Source: CBDAUN01 sp965214615
Lineage (GTDB): Bacteria; Pseudomonadota; Gammaproteobacteria; Arenicellales; JAJDZL01
DNA: 64,000 bases
Assembly (NCBI GenBank): GCA_965214615.1
Contig: OZ243952.1
Coordinates: 2,666,001 to 2,730,000, forward strand
Reading direction: 5' to 3'
Position numbers and translations under genes: made by a program. Below the pieces are notes generated by a model that worked only from the letters and a program-made list of their open reading frames with translations, did not search any database and was not told the DNA's origin. The first letter of the stretch is position 1; the number at the start of each line of letters is the position of its first letter. Below, one piece after another: positions 1 through 9,261 of the stretch.

Positions 1-654
1 TACAATCAGGACGATCCGCGCCTGACCATTATCGAATCAAAGGGGCGGCCGGCTGATTCCGAGCATTACTGGCACACGGACGTCACCTATCAGGAAGCCC
101 CGTCCATGGGGTCCATCCTGATTGCCAGAAAAATTCCCGATTATGGCGGTGATACGCTGTTTGCCAGCATGTATGCCGCATATGACCATCTGTCTGCGCC
201 GATCCAGATAATGCTTGAATCGCTGACAGCGCAACATTCATTTGAACGGGGCTGGGGAGCTACCTTTCGATTGCGTAGTGACGGCGAGGACCGAATGCAT
301 GAGATGAGAAAGGCTTTTCCGCTGATGACGCATCCTTGTCTTCGAACGCATCCGGAGACCGGTAGAACGGCACTTTATGTCAACGAATACTATACCCAGC
401 GCATCAATGAACTGAATGAACCGGAAAGCGAAGGCTTGCTCAAACTGCTGTTTCACCAGTCGCAACTGCCTGAGTTTCAAGTCCGGCATCAGTGGCAAGT
501 CGGCGATGTGGCCTTCTGGGATAATCGCTGCACCCAGCACTATGCGTCTCACGACTACGGTGCGACGCACAGGCTCATGAACCGGGTGACGATTGTCGGA
601 GACAGACCGTATTTCAAGAAACAGGCACGACAGGGACAGGCATTAGCTGCTTAG
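1..654 (+). CDS. TauD/TfdA-family Fe(II)/2-oxoglutarate dioxygenase, 5' end cut off by the window edge
   Basis: The open frame runs from base 1 with no start, so the N-terminus is missing and 217 residues are visible. The TauD/TfdA signature WHTDVTY appears at visible residues 24-30, giving the iron ligands His25 and Asp27. The distal His is at about residue 180 (in DNRCTQHYA) and the 2-oxoglutarate-binding Arg at about 191. Family members hydroxylate taurine, alkylsulfonates, 2,4-D or similar small acids, usually releasing sulfite or an aldehyde. The substrate cannot be told from this fragment. It ends 25 bases from the convergent TPR gene. The family call is firm; the specificity is unknown. 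Confidence 0.9.
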   Translation, partial: YNQDDPRLTIIESKGRPADSEHYWHTDVTYQEAPSMGSILIARKIPDYGGDTLFASMYAAYDHLSAPIQIMLESLTAQHSFERGWGATFRLRSDGEDRMHEMRKAFPLMTHPCLRTHPETGRTALYVNEYYTQRINELNEPESEGLLKLLFHQSQLPEFQVRHQWQVGDVAFWDNRCTQHYASHDYGATHRLMNRVTIVGDRPYFKKQARQGQALAA

Positions 655-679
655 TCCGAAAGCAGGATATAAGTCAGAT

Positions 680-2356
680 TCATTGATCGCAGCATTGGTG
701 TTCGAGCCGGCATGCGCATGACGCTTTGATCGGCACGTCGGCTCGTGCCATAGCAAGGTTCAAGCGAGACCGGAATATCCTAGCTTCGCGCTTTTTCCCC
801 TGGCGTTCGAGACACTCGACCAGACCATGGAGGCTCCACAGGTTTTCAACGCGATGCGAGGTACTGACCAGAGTGTCTGATATTCCCAGATCATCTTCGT
901 AAACCTGACGGGCCTGGTCGACTCGACCTTGCTCAAGCAGCAAGGCGCCTAATGCGTGTCGCGCGGGTTGCATCCATCCCCAGGGTTCGTCGTATTTCAG
1001 GTTATCGTCAAGGTGCACGGCATTTTGCAAGTGATCAAATGCCGTCTCGTAGTTGCCCTTTCGGTATTCGAGTTCACCGCTTAGCATTTGGTCGGCGATT
1101 TTTAAAACGTCTCGGCAGGTATTGTTGAAAAGATAGCGCGTCGGTTGGACTTTCTCCCAGGCAGCGCGGAATCGTCTTTGTCCGGCTGTTGCCGCTTCAA
1201 TGTCACCTTTGACTGCGTATGCGACCGCTTGCGCGTAAAGCCAGACTGCGGTGGTCATTGAGTACAGACTGGGGTTATCGGGCAGCGGGTGATCAATAAT
1301 GTCCTGCCAGCGACCGAATCGGATCAACACATGCGCCTTAACGCCGACATAGCCTTCCGCCCAGTCGGCCATTGCGGGATTTTCGATTTGCAGCAGCGCC
1401 TCGGGAATATTCCGGATCAGTTGCCCGGACTCTTCCAACGCCGTATGAAACTGCCCTAGAAACATCGCGGCGTATATTTTCAAATGCTGATTGTGTACTC
1501 GCGAAAGCGCCTGAAAGGTCAGAGGATCTTCATGTTCTAGATATTTGCGATCGGCCCTTATCGCACGGTTATTTGCGAGAATGGCTTCGTGATAGTGCCC
1601 GCAGCGAACGTCGATATGGGACGGCATATGGCACAAATGGCCTGAATCCGGCACCAGCGCGCGCAGTTGATCGCTGGCGCGCAATGCCCGTTCCGGAAAC
1701 GGAGACATCTCCATCACATGGATATACAGGTGCAAAATTCCGGGATGCGGCGTTCTTCCGTCATTCTCAATCCGCGCCATCGCCTGCTCCAGCACGTCGA
1801 TGGCTTCCTCTGTTGACGCCCCTTGCGCTGGCTGTCCGGACCGCAGTTCCCAAAGGGCCCAAGGAGTTCGCGTCATCAGCGCTTCTGCAAACAGCGCGCA
1901 AACATGATCATTTTCGCGGTGTGATTCATAGACGCTTCGCATCTGATCGGCATATTCGTCATTCCAGCGACAAAATTCGCTCGGTTCGACCTTGGTCGGC
2001 GATTGATAGCGGGCCTGCAATGCCTCGATCATCATGGATTCCCAATCCGCTGCAAACGGCAATTTACGCTTTGCTTCACGGGAGTACTGGTAGGTTTGAT
2101 GCAATTTTTCCGCAAGCTCGTCCGTTTGCATCCTGTCCCACGGCTTGTTGTAGTAGATGCCGGAGGAATACGCCTTTCCCCAATAGGCCATCGCACAATC
2201 TGGATTCAGAGTAGCAGATTGGGTAAAACACCGAAATGCCATTTCCAGATCAAAGCAGTATATCCACATCAAGCCGCGGTTCAGCCAGGTTCGCGATTCA
2301 CTGCAGCCTGCACTAATTTCGTTGAAGTAGCTACCGAGATCGTACGGGTGATGCAT
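680..2356 (-). CDS. TPR-repeat protein, soluble, about 560 residues
   Basis: A 558-residue protein without signal peptide or membrane segment. Its first half has TPR-like helices starting with WLNRGLMWIYCFDLEMAFRCF and ALNPDCAMAYWGKAY-type units. The middle is rich in His, Trp and Pro (LHLYIHVMEMSPFPERAL, GHLCHMPSHIDVRCGHYHEA) and is followed by further TPR helices. The C-terminus is Cys-rich (CACRLEHQCCDQ). TPR proteins of this size are commonly left as hypothetical; a scaffold or protein-protein interaction role is inferred. It is transcribed divergently from the FAD oxidoreductase at 2636 and convergently with the dioxygenase. The ATG at 2356 was chosen because the TPR pattern begins within about 25 residues of it. 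Confidence 0.8.
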   Translation of the reverse strand: MHHPYDLGSYFNEISAGCSESRTWLNRGLMWIYCFDLEMAFRCFTQSATLNPDCAMAYWGKAYSSGIYYNKPWDRMQTDELAEKLHQTYQYSREAKRKLPFAADWESMMIEALQARYQSPTKVEPSEFCRWNDEYADQMRSVYESHRENDHVCALFAEALMTRTPWALWELRSGQPAQGASTEEAIDVLEQAMARIENDGRTPHPGILHLYIHVMEMSPFPERALRASDQLRALVPDSGHLCHMPSHIDVRCGHYHEAILANNRAIRADRKYLEHEDPLTFQALSRVHNQHLKIYAAMFLGQFHTALEESGQLIRNIPEALLQIENPAMADWAEGYVGVKAHVLIRFGRWQDIIDHPLPDNPSLYSMTTAVWLYAQAVAYAVKGDIEAATAGQRRFRAAWEKVQPTRYLFNNTCRDVLKIADQMLSGELEYRKGNYETAFDHLQNAVHLDDNLKYDEPWGWMQPARHALGALLLEQGRVDQARQVYEDDLGISDTLVSTSHRVENLWSLHGLVECLERQGKKREARIFRSRLNLAMARADVPIKASCACRLEHQCCDQ

Positions 2357-2635
2357 CAGGTAACATTCTCCCTATTCTCAAATGTGATGGATGGATCAAC
2401 TGGTTCCATTTCCTGAATTTTACACCACTCTTCCAGTACTAAAATCTTTGGAGTTTGACCCGGAAATCCTGCGCCTATTTAAGCAGGCTCACCAATATTG
2501 AGATTAGAGTCACCGCTTCGCAGCAACACTAATCTTATAAAATTGCCCTCGAACCTTCGGTGTCTTATACCCATAAAGCGAGTATGTGCAAAGTTTGCGC
2601 TGAACTGCGTCACTTAATTTGATGAACACACAAAC

Positions 2636-5047
2636 ATGAAGAATTCCGCTCAAGTTGCCGTGATTGGCGGAGGAGTTGTCGGCTGCTCTGTCGCCTACCA
2701 CCTGGCCAAACATGGCTGGACCGATGTCGTCATCATAGAACGCCAGGAACTGACATCCGGATCCAGCTGGCATGCAGCCGGCGGACTGTTCGCGCTAACC
2801 CGCCCCGATCCCGTAGCGCGTATCCACAAATACACGTTCGACATCTACCGCGAACTCGAGCGCGAAAGCGGCCAGTCCTGCGGATTCCACCTAACCGGAG
2901 GAATCAACATCTGCCGCACTCCCGAGGAGATAGAAAGCAACCAGATGCTGCAAAGCGCATGTCGAAGGCTCGGAATTGAAAGCCACTTTCTTTCCGCCGA
3001 AGAAGCCCGCAGCAAGGCGCCGATCCTCGACACAAAGGATGTGATTGCCTGCCTCTGGGAGGATGACGGCGGGCACGTCGATCCCGCATCCGCAACTCAG
3101 GCGTTCGCGGCGGCCGCAAGGCAACTCGGTGTGGAAATCTACCGGCACACCCCTGTAGTCAAAACGGTCAGGACATCACAGGGCACTTGGCAGGTCGGTA
3201 CAGATCATGGCGACATCGAAGCCGAATTCGTGGTCAACGCAGCAGGTCTCTGGGGCCGGGAGGTCGGCAGACTGGCCGGAATCGAACTTCCGCTTATGCC
3301 GGTGGAGCATCACTACCTGGTCACCGAAAGCATCCCCGAAATCGAACAGTTGGACTTCGAACTGCCCCAGATCAACGACAACGAAACGGGTTGCTATGCA
3401 CGTCAGGAAGGCCAGGGACTGCTGCTCGGAGCCTACGAAAAAACCTGCACCCATTGGGCCGAAGATGCAACGCCGCAAGACTTCGGGCATGAACTGCTGC
3501 CAAACGATCTCACCCGAATGGAATGGAATTTCCGTCAGGCCGTCGACATCATGCCATGCCTGTCCAGCACCGGAGTCAAGCGGGTTATCAACGGCCCCAT
3601 GATTTTCTCGCCGGATCTGGGACCGCTGCTCGGACCACACCCCGGCCTGACCAACTACTTTTGCGCAAACGGCGTCATGTCGGGATTCAATCAGGGCGCC
3701 GGCGTCGGCAAGGCGCTCGCCGAATGGATCATTCAGGGAGAACCGGAATTCGACATTTTCTGCTGGGATGTCGCCCGTTTCGGAGACTGGGCTTCCAAGG
3801 ACTACGTCAAGGCATCCACACGGTATTTCTACGAAAACCGATCGGAAAAAATCTATCCCTACGAAGAATTCGAAGCCGGACGCCCAATCCGCAAGCCCCC
3901 GGTCTACGACCGGCTCAAGACCGCCGGCGGGGTATTCGGAATGTCATTCGGCCTCGAGCACCCTAACTGGTTCTCACCCGGCACAGCCGATGTGCGCGAT
4001 TCAAGGACCTACAGGCAGCCGAATTGGTGGCAGCCCGTTATCGACGAAGGCAAGCGGATTCGAAACGAGCTGGGCCTGATGGAATTTTCGGCAATGTCGA
4101 AATTTGAAGTGAGCGGCCCGAATGCCGAAAGCTGGCTGAACCACGTACTGGCGAACCGAATGCCGAAACTCGGCCGCATGACTCTGTCGCCCATGCTTTC
4201 AGCCCGCGGACGGCCGATCGGAGACTTTTCAATTTCCCGCATCGCAGACGATAAGTTTTTCCTTTTGAGCGCAGACTATATGCAACTCGCCCACCTAAGG
4301 CACTTGCAGCAATTCCTCCCCCGCAAAGGCGTCACACTGAAAAATCTTTCCCGCCAGTACAGCGGCGTGCACATCGCAGGACCGCAGGCCCAGTCCCTGA
4401 TCGCCCGGCTGGCCGCAAACGATATAGACACCCCGAACTTTCCATTCATGCAGGCAGCCGCCTTGTCGATTGCCGACATCCCGGATGTAATCACGCTTCG
4501 GGTATCATTCTCCGGTGAAACCGGCTACGAAATGTACTTGCCCTGCCCGCATCAGCAAAAACTGTTCGATACCTTGCTCAAGGAAGGGCAAAATCTCGGC
4601 ATCGGCCTCGTCGGCACGCGATGCCTGATGCATACGCGGCTCGAAAAGAGCTTTCCGGCATGGGGACTTGAACTTTCGCCGGACTATACAATCGCAGAAT
4701 CAGAACTGGAGCGCTTCGTGAATCTGGAAAAAGAAAGCTTCTGCGGCATGGGCGCCGTACTGAACAGCCCGCCGCCTCGGGAAAAATTCGTCACCTTGAC
4801 CGTGGATGCCGGAGACTGCGCAGTCTGGGGCGACGAAGCAATCTTTGTCGACTCAAATCCGGTCGGCTACGTCACATCAGGAGGATTCGGGCCGAAAAGC
4901 GAACGCCATATCGCCCTGGGATACGTCGACATCGCCGCATACTCGATACGCGCGCAGTACAGCGTAGAAATTCTTGGACAGCTTCGTGATGCGCAACTTC
5001 ACCTGCAGCCGATTTATGACCCGTCCGGCAGCAGAATGCGACTGTAG
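2636..5047 (+). CDS. FAD-dependent demethylating oxidoreductase with C-terminal GcvT folate domain (dimethylglycine/sarcosine dehydrogenase-like)
   Basis: This 803-residue protein has the three-part architecture of dimethylglycine and sarcosine dehydrogenases. An N-terminal FAD domain carries VAVIGGGVVGCS at residues 8-19 and the SSWHAAGG motif near residue 45, the region where FAD can be bound covalently to His. An FAO-type linker covers about residues 370-425 and GcvT N- and C-domains the remaining C-terminal part. In that family the FAD domain oxidises an N-methyl group and the GcvT domain passes the one-carbon unit to tetrahydrofolate. The MttB-like gene follows after 27 bases, so both probably act on the same methylated amine. 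The exact substrate is not resolvable. No clear Shine-Dalgarno lies before the ATG, but the FAD fold starts straight after it. Confidence 0.88.
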   Translation: MKNSAQVAVIGGGVVGCSVAYHLAKHGWTDVVIIERQELTSGSSWHAAGGLFALTRPDPVARIHKYTFDIYRELERESGQSCGFHLTGGINICRTPEEIESNQMLQSACRRLGIESHFLSAEEARSKAPILDTKDVIACLWEDDGGHVDPASATQAFAAAARQLGVEIYRHTPVVKTVRTSQGTWQVGTDHGDIEAEFVVNAAGLWGREVGRLAGIELPLMPVEHHYLVTESIPEIEQLDFELPQINDNETGCYARQEGQGLLLGAYEKTCTHWAEDATPQDFGHELLPNDLTRMEWNFRQAVDIMPCLSSTGVKRVINGPMIFSPDLGPLLGPHPGLTNYFCANGVMSGFNQGAGVGKALAEWIIQGEPEFDIFCWDVARFGDWASKDYVKASTRYFYENRSEKIYPYEEFEAGRPIRKPPVYDRLKTAGGVFGMSFGLEHPNWFSPGTADVRDSRTYRQPNWWQPVIDEGKRIRNELGLMEFSAMSKFEVSGPNAESWLNHVLANRMPKLGRMTLSPMLSARGRPIGDFSISRIADDKFFLLSADYMQLAHLRHLQQFLPRKGVTLKNLSRQYSGVHIAGPQAQSLIARLAANDIDTPNFPFMQAAALSIADIPDVITLRVSFSGETGYEMYLPCPHQQKLFDTLLKEGQNLGIGLVGTRCLMHTRLEKSFPAWGLELSPDYTIAESELERFVNLEKESFCGMGAVLNSPPPREKFVTLTVDAGDCAVWGDEAIFVDSNPVGYVTSGGFGPKSERHIALGYVDIAAYSIRAQYSVEILGQLRDAQLHLQPIYDPSGSRMRL

Positions 5048-5074
5048 CCGCACACTGCATTAAGGAGAGCTTGA

Positions 5075-6613
5075 ATGTCCCGACGTCGACCGAGAACCCG
5101 AACAGGCCGTCAGACAAGCACCGCCAAGCCGTTCGTGCAGCGGCCGTTTCAAACCGTGCGCAATCCCTACAAGCCGATGGAGATCGTGTCCGAGGATCAG
5201 CTTGAGCATATTCACCAGGCAAGCCTGAAGATTCTTCGCGATATCGGAATCGAGGTAAAAAGCAAGGTTGCATTGCAATTTCTGACCGATGCAAGAGCCG
5301 ATGTCGACAAGGATTCCGGATGCGTACGATTCGATCCCGATCTGATCGAGGAACTCATTGCCGGGTTGCCGCAGGAATTCACCATTCACGCCAGAAATCC
5401 CGACAAGACCGTCACAATGGGCGGCAACTCGATCGTGTTTGCAACTGTTTGCGGCCCGGTCTTTGTCAATGACCTGGACCGTGGACGGCGAGCAGGCACC
5501 AAGGCGGATATGGAAGACTTCGTGCGAATATCCGGCTCCTTGAACGTGTTCCACCAGGATGGCGGCAGCGGCGTAGAGCCTTTGGACCTGCCGCCCGAAA
5601 CCCGCCACCTCGACATGATGTATGCCCAGATCACCTTGACCGACAAGAGCTGGCAGCCGAACTGGATGAACACGGGCCGCCGGGCGCGCGACTGTCTGGA
5701 GATGGCAAAAATCGCAATGCAGACCGACGACGAGGGCCTTAGCCGCAATCCGGCCATTGTCGGAGGCATCAATACCAATTCGCCGCTGCTGCTCGATGAC
5801 GGGCAAGCTGACGGCATGCGCGAGTTCGCCGCGGCCGGCCAGCCGGTACATATCACGCCCTTTACCCTGGCCGGTGCCATGGCCCCGGCGACAGTGGCCG
5901 GAGCAGTCACACTGCAAAATGCCGAAGCGCTCGGCTGCATCGCGCTGACTCAGGCCGCCGCACCCGGCTCTCCGACGTTCTACGGCAACTTCACTTCCAA
6001 TGTCGACATGAAAACCGGATCTCCGGCATTCGGCACACCCGAATATGCGCAGGCCGTCATCATATCCGGACAGCTCGCACGCCGCTACAAGCTCCCGCTG
6101 CGCTCATCAAATACCACCGCTTCGAACTGCGTCGACCTGCAAGCGGCCTACGAAAGCGACATATCGATCAACGCTTGCATGCAGGCCCACGTCAATTTCG
6201 TCATGCACGCCGGCGGATGGCTCGAAGGCGGCCTGACCTGCTCATTCGAAAAATTAATTCTCGATGCCGAACTGCTCCAGCTGCACTCGGCCTTCTACGA
6301 CCCGATCGAAATTGACGAGGCATCCATTGGCCTTGATGCGATCGTCGAGGCCGGTCCTGGCGGCCACTTCTTCGGCACAGCACATACGCTCGAACGATAC
6401 AAGACGGCTTTTTACGAGCCAATCCTGTCAGACTGGCGAAATTTCGAGACATGGCGCGACAGCGGCAGCGTGACGGCAACGCAAAGAGCCAACGCAATCT
6501 GGAAGCAAATTCTGCGCGAATACGAGCCTCCGCACCTCGACGCTGCCGTAACGGAACAGCTTCAGGCATACATGGCGACGCGCAAGGAGCAAATCAAAGC
6601 CGAAGCCGCCTAG
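5075..6613 (+). CDS. Trimethylamine-methyltransferase (MttB) family protein, non-pyrrolysine type
   Basis: A 512-residue MttB-superfamily TIM-barrel protein. It has the typical start of the domain (LEHIHQASLKILRDIGIEV at about residues 47-65), the VCGPVFVNDLDRGRRAGT stretch and the glycine-rich HAGGWLEGGLTCSFEKLILD segment near the C-terminus. Pyrrolysine-dependent TMA methyltransferases have an in-frame UAG; this frame has none, so it belongs with MtgB-like glycine betaine or other quaternary-amine methyltransferases. No corrinoid protein or RamA-like activase is encoded nearby, so the methyl acceptor is open. A basic extension (RRRPRTRTGRQTS) precedes the fold. An AAGGAG ribosome site lies about 8 bases before the ATG at 5075. 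Confidence 0.88.
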   Translation: MSRRRPRTRTGRQTSTAKPFVQRPFQTVRNPYKPMEIVSEDQLEHIHQASLKILRDIGIEVKSKVALQFLTDARADVDKDSGCVRFDPDLIEELIAGLPQEFTIHARNPDKTVTMGGNSIVFATVCGPVFVNDLDRGRRAGTKADMEDFVRISGSLNVFHQDGGSGVEPLDLPPETRHLDMMYAQITLTDKSWQPNWMNTGRRARDCLEMAKIAMQTDDEGLSRNPAIVGGINTNSPLLLDDGQADGMREFAAAGQPVHITPFTLAGAMAPATVAGAVTLQNAEALGCIALTQAAAPGSPTFYGNFTSNVDMKTGSPAFGTPEYAQAVIISGQLARRYKLPLRSSNTTASNCVDLQAAYESDISINACMQAHVNFVMHAGGWLEGGLTCSFEKLILDAELLQLHSAFYDPIEIDEASIGLDAIVEAGPGGHFFGTAHTLERYKTAFYEPILSDWRNFETWRDSGSVTATQRANAIWKQILREYEPPHLDAAVTEQLQAYMATRKEQIKAEAA

Positions 6614-6616
6614 CTC

Positions 6617-7714
6617 ATGCCTTGCGCCAAATCCAATCAGTTCTCCATTGACCTGGCTGACGGCATCGACAATCTGCTGCGCCGGTGCGCCCGGGTCGAA
6701 CAAGGCCAAAGGCTGCTTATCATTGGCGAATCGGGCAAGGACACCTACTTCGACAGCGAATTGTGCGTCGATCTGAAACAGGCCGCCGATGAACTGGGGG
6801 CAATCACTACGCTGGTGTATGCGGAACCGGTCGCCGAAATCTCCTGCGCCGCCAAATCCTTGATGCAGAAAATGGTCGACGCGGATGCAGTCATTTTCCT
6901 GTCCAGACTCGGAGATCAGACCCGATTCCTGACCTCTCCCGGACCGGATCGAAAAATCTCCTGCTACACAGTCACCAGGCGTCACATGGGATCGCCGTTT
7001 GCCGCAATAGATCACGAAAGAATGACGCAAATGCTGCACCTGCTGGAAAGCCGCATCCGCGATGCCGCACACTACCGGATCGCTGCGCCTTGCGGTACCG
7101 ATCTTTGCGGTGAAATCGGACGAGACGGCACGGATTCGCCGACTACGAAATTTCACGTCGAACTGTTTCCTGCAATGACGTTCGAACCGATCAATTGCCG
7201 CAATCTGTCGGGAAACCTGACAATCTCGAGATTTATCACATCGTCGTCCACCCGGGCGTACGAAAACAGCGCGCTCATCATCGAATCCCCCGTCGCCGCA
7301 AGGGTGAAGGATTCCGTAATTGCCGACCTCGACGGCGACTCCGAGACGGTCAAGACAATCGACCGGCAGCTCAAGCGCGTCGCCGAACTCAGCCAGGGAG
7401 ACCCGTACGCCCTGCACTCTTGGCATACGGGCATCAATCCGGGAACCTTCTTCGAGGGCGACCCCCTTGCAGACCTTGAACGCTGGGGCACCGTCGCATA
7501 CGGGTCGCCACGCTATACCCATATCCATGGAGCAGGGATCAATCCCGGAGATGCGGCATTCCACATCTTTGACGCTACCATCTGGATGGATGACGCAATG
7601 TATTGGCACGAAGGCTGTTTCGTGTTTCTCGATACGCCTGAAGTCCAATCGCTTTTTACAGCCGGGGAGCGCCAAATCATCAATACCCGATATCGTCTCA
7701 ATATCGGAATATAG
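6617..7714 (+). CDS. Aminopeptidase T (M29)/NicX-like metalloenzyme
   Basis: A 365-residue soluble protein starting 3 bases after the MttB-like stop, so it is translationally coupled to the demethylation operon. Its order of elements resembles the M29 aminopeptidase T superfamily, which also contains the ring-opening dioxygenase NicX. It has an N-terminal Rossmann-like half (AADELGAITTLVYAEP, VDADAVIFLSRLGDQTRF) and a C-terminal metal-binding half with Glu, His and Asp in conserved-looking positions (ALHSWHTGINPGT, YTHIHGAGINPG, FDATIWMDD). I recognise the superfamily from pattern only. A peptidase, amidohydrolase-like or dioxygenase activity are all possible. Context suggests it acts on a product or precursor of the methylated amine. 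Confidence 0.6.
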   Translation: MPCAKSNQFSIDLADGIDNLLRRCARVEQGQRLLIIGESGKDTYFDSELCVDLKQAADELGAITTLVYAEPVAEISCAAKSLMQKMVDADAVIFLSRLGDQTRFLTSPGPDRKISCYTVTRRHMGSPFAAIDHERMTQMLHLLESRIRDAAHYRIAAPCGTDLCGEIGRDGTDSPTTKFHVELFPAMTFEPINCRNLSGNLTISRFITSSSTRAYENSALIIESPVAARVKDSVIADLDGDSETVKTIDRQLKRVAELSQGDPYALHSWHTGINPGTFFEGDPLADLERWGTVAYGSPRYTHIHGAGINPGDAAFHIFDATIWMDDAMYWHEGCFVFLDTPEVQSLFTAGERQIINTRYRLNIGI

Positions 7715-7911
7715 ACCATCATCTAAATCGGAACGTCCTGTTCAGCAAATCCGGATGTCGCTCGCCGCACAAGGGATGCACGCCGCAAACCGCCAGCCAT
7801 TTTCAATTCGATTTAAGCCGTCCTTATGCGATTTGCCTCCAATCGAACCCACACGCGGAATTCCCGCGTATCCGGCATGCCATCGTGCAAATTTCAGGGC
7901 AAAGGAATTCA

Positions 7912-7940
7912 TTGACAATCTTTCTGTACTCATGTACAAA
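7912..7940 (+). promoter_or_regulatory. Sigma70-type promoter with overlapping inverted repeat, upstream of the RND efflux genes
   Basis: A perfect -35 TTGACA (7912-7917) is followed after 17 bases by TACAAA (7935-7940). The inverted repeat TGTAC-TCAT-GTACA (7925-7938) covers the spacer and the -10, a place where a TetR- or MarR-type repressor could block RNA polymerase. The expected transcript start near 7947 decides the adaptor start at 7987 over any in-frame codon upstream. Confidence 0.55.
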
Positions 7941-7986
7941 TACCAATGTAAATCAAATTCAGGCATCTGCTGCCACTGTTGAAAAT

Positions 7987-9096
7987 ATGGCTGATAAACA
8001 ACCTCCAAATACAGGCGAACGAAGCCAATTCATGGGATATTTGCAACTTATCCTGATCATTGTCGTAATCGGCGCTGCGATATTCTTCGCCAGGGCTCCG
8101 GACCGAATCGAACGCGATGCCGGAATCGATCCGGCAATTGAAAGTTCGAGGCCCTATGCGGTCGAAGTGATGCCGCAGCCGCAAATGCAAAACTTCTCTG
8201 TACCGATCAGGCTCACCGGCAACGTGTCGTTTGAAGAGCGCGTAGAAATTGTCTCCGAAGCGCGCGGAAAAATTGTCTGGGTTTCAGAAAAGTTCAGAGG
8301 CGGCGAAACCATAGCCGCGAACGACGTCATTGTCAGGATTGATCCCGAAGGCTACCGTCTGAGAGTTAAAGCGGCCCAGGCCCGGCTGCGCCTTGCAAAG
8401 GCAAAGCTCGCATCGATCGCTTCATCTGACCAGGGCTATGAACAAGCAGCGGCACGGGCCGACTTGGCCGAAGCGAAACTGGCAATGGCGCAGAGGCGCC
8501 TTGCGCAAACCGAAGTGTCCCTGCCTTACGAATTCCGCGTCATACGGGCTGACGCCGCAGTCGGCGACCTGGCGGGACCGCCTGAATACGTCGGCCGCGA
8601 CGGCGCCTTGCTTGGCGCAGGCTATCGTCCTGAACTGCTGCAGATCGGAGCGCCCGTCGAGCCTCATCTGCTGGACAATCTGGACCCCCTGGCAGGCCGT
8701 CCCGCAACCGCTACCATTGAAAACGTCACCTACGATGTAACACTGGAGCGCGTACTGCCGGTAGTCGCTAGAGAATCGCGCATGACCCGGTCATTTTTCA
8801 AATTCGATCAGAGCCAAATCGCTGGGAACAGGCCGCTGCCCGGAATGTTTGCAGAAATTTCCTTCGAAGGCGAGGAATATCGCGACGCTTTCGCGCTTCC
8901 GCTGGCGGCGATGCAATCAAGCACCATGGTCTGGGTCGTTGCAAATGGCACCGTGCAAAGTCGCTACCCACAAGCGCTGGCACTGACCGACACAGCTTGG
9001 ATTGTCAAGCCGTTCGACGTGGCGGACGGACTCGTTGTGGGCGCGCATCCGAACTTATATGAAGGGGCGCCGGTCACAGCAGCCGAAATCAACTGA
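7987..9096 (+). CDS. RND efflux periplasmic adaptor (HlyD/MFP family)
   Basis: The protein has 369 residues. It has an N-terminal membrane anchor (YLQLILIIVVIGAAIFF, about residues 17-33), then a barrel-sandwich (lipoyl-like) half-motif (VSFEERVEIVSEARGKIVWV) and an Ala/Leu/Lys-rich coiled-coil hairpin (AAQARLRLAKAKLASI, ARADLAEAKLAMAQRRLAQ). A beta-barrel and membrane-proximal domain follow. This is the layout of adaptors that link an inner-membrane RND pump to a TolC-type channel. The cognate pump follows at 9262; no outer-membrane channel gene is seen. An upstream in-frame start would lie before the promoter at 7912-7940, so ATG 7987 is preferred. The native substrate is unknown. Confidence 0.85.
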   Translation: MADKQPPNTGERSQFMGYLQLILIIVVIGAAIFFARAPDRIERDAGIDPAIESSRPYAVEVMPQPQMQNFSVPIRLTGNVSFEERVEIVSEARGKIVWVSEKFRGGETIAANDVIVRIDPEGYRLRVKAAQARLRLAKAKLASIASSDQGYEQAAARADLAEAKLAMAQRRLAQTEVSLPYEFRVIRADAAVGDLAGPPEYVGRDGALLGAGYRPELLQIGAPVEPHLLDNLDPLAGRPATATIENVTYDVTLERVLPVVARESRMTRSFFKFDQSQIAGNRPLPGMFAEISFEGEEYRDAFALPLAAMQSSTMVWVVANGTVQSRYPQALALTDTAWIVKPFDVADGLVVGAHPNLYEGAPVTAAEIN

Positions 9097-9261
9097 TCGG
9101 ATTGCGAGTGCCTGAGCAGCATTCCAGTACGGACATGATGAAGCAGGCGGAACGTTAAATGCATCGCGGATACTTTTTCAATTTTGAACGGCCGGGCACG
9201 GAACTGCGCAATACGGGCGGGAATCGGATGAGCAGGCGCAATTTTTTCGGCAGACGAATTC

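Noticed and set aside
5075..6613. Pyrrolysine-type trimethylamine methyltransferase
   Set aside because: The frame runs 512 codons without an in-frame UAG, and no pyl genes are near. It is a non-pyrrolysine member of the family.
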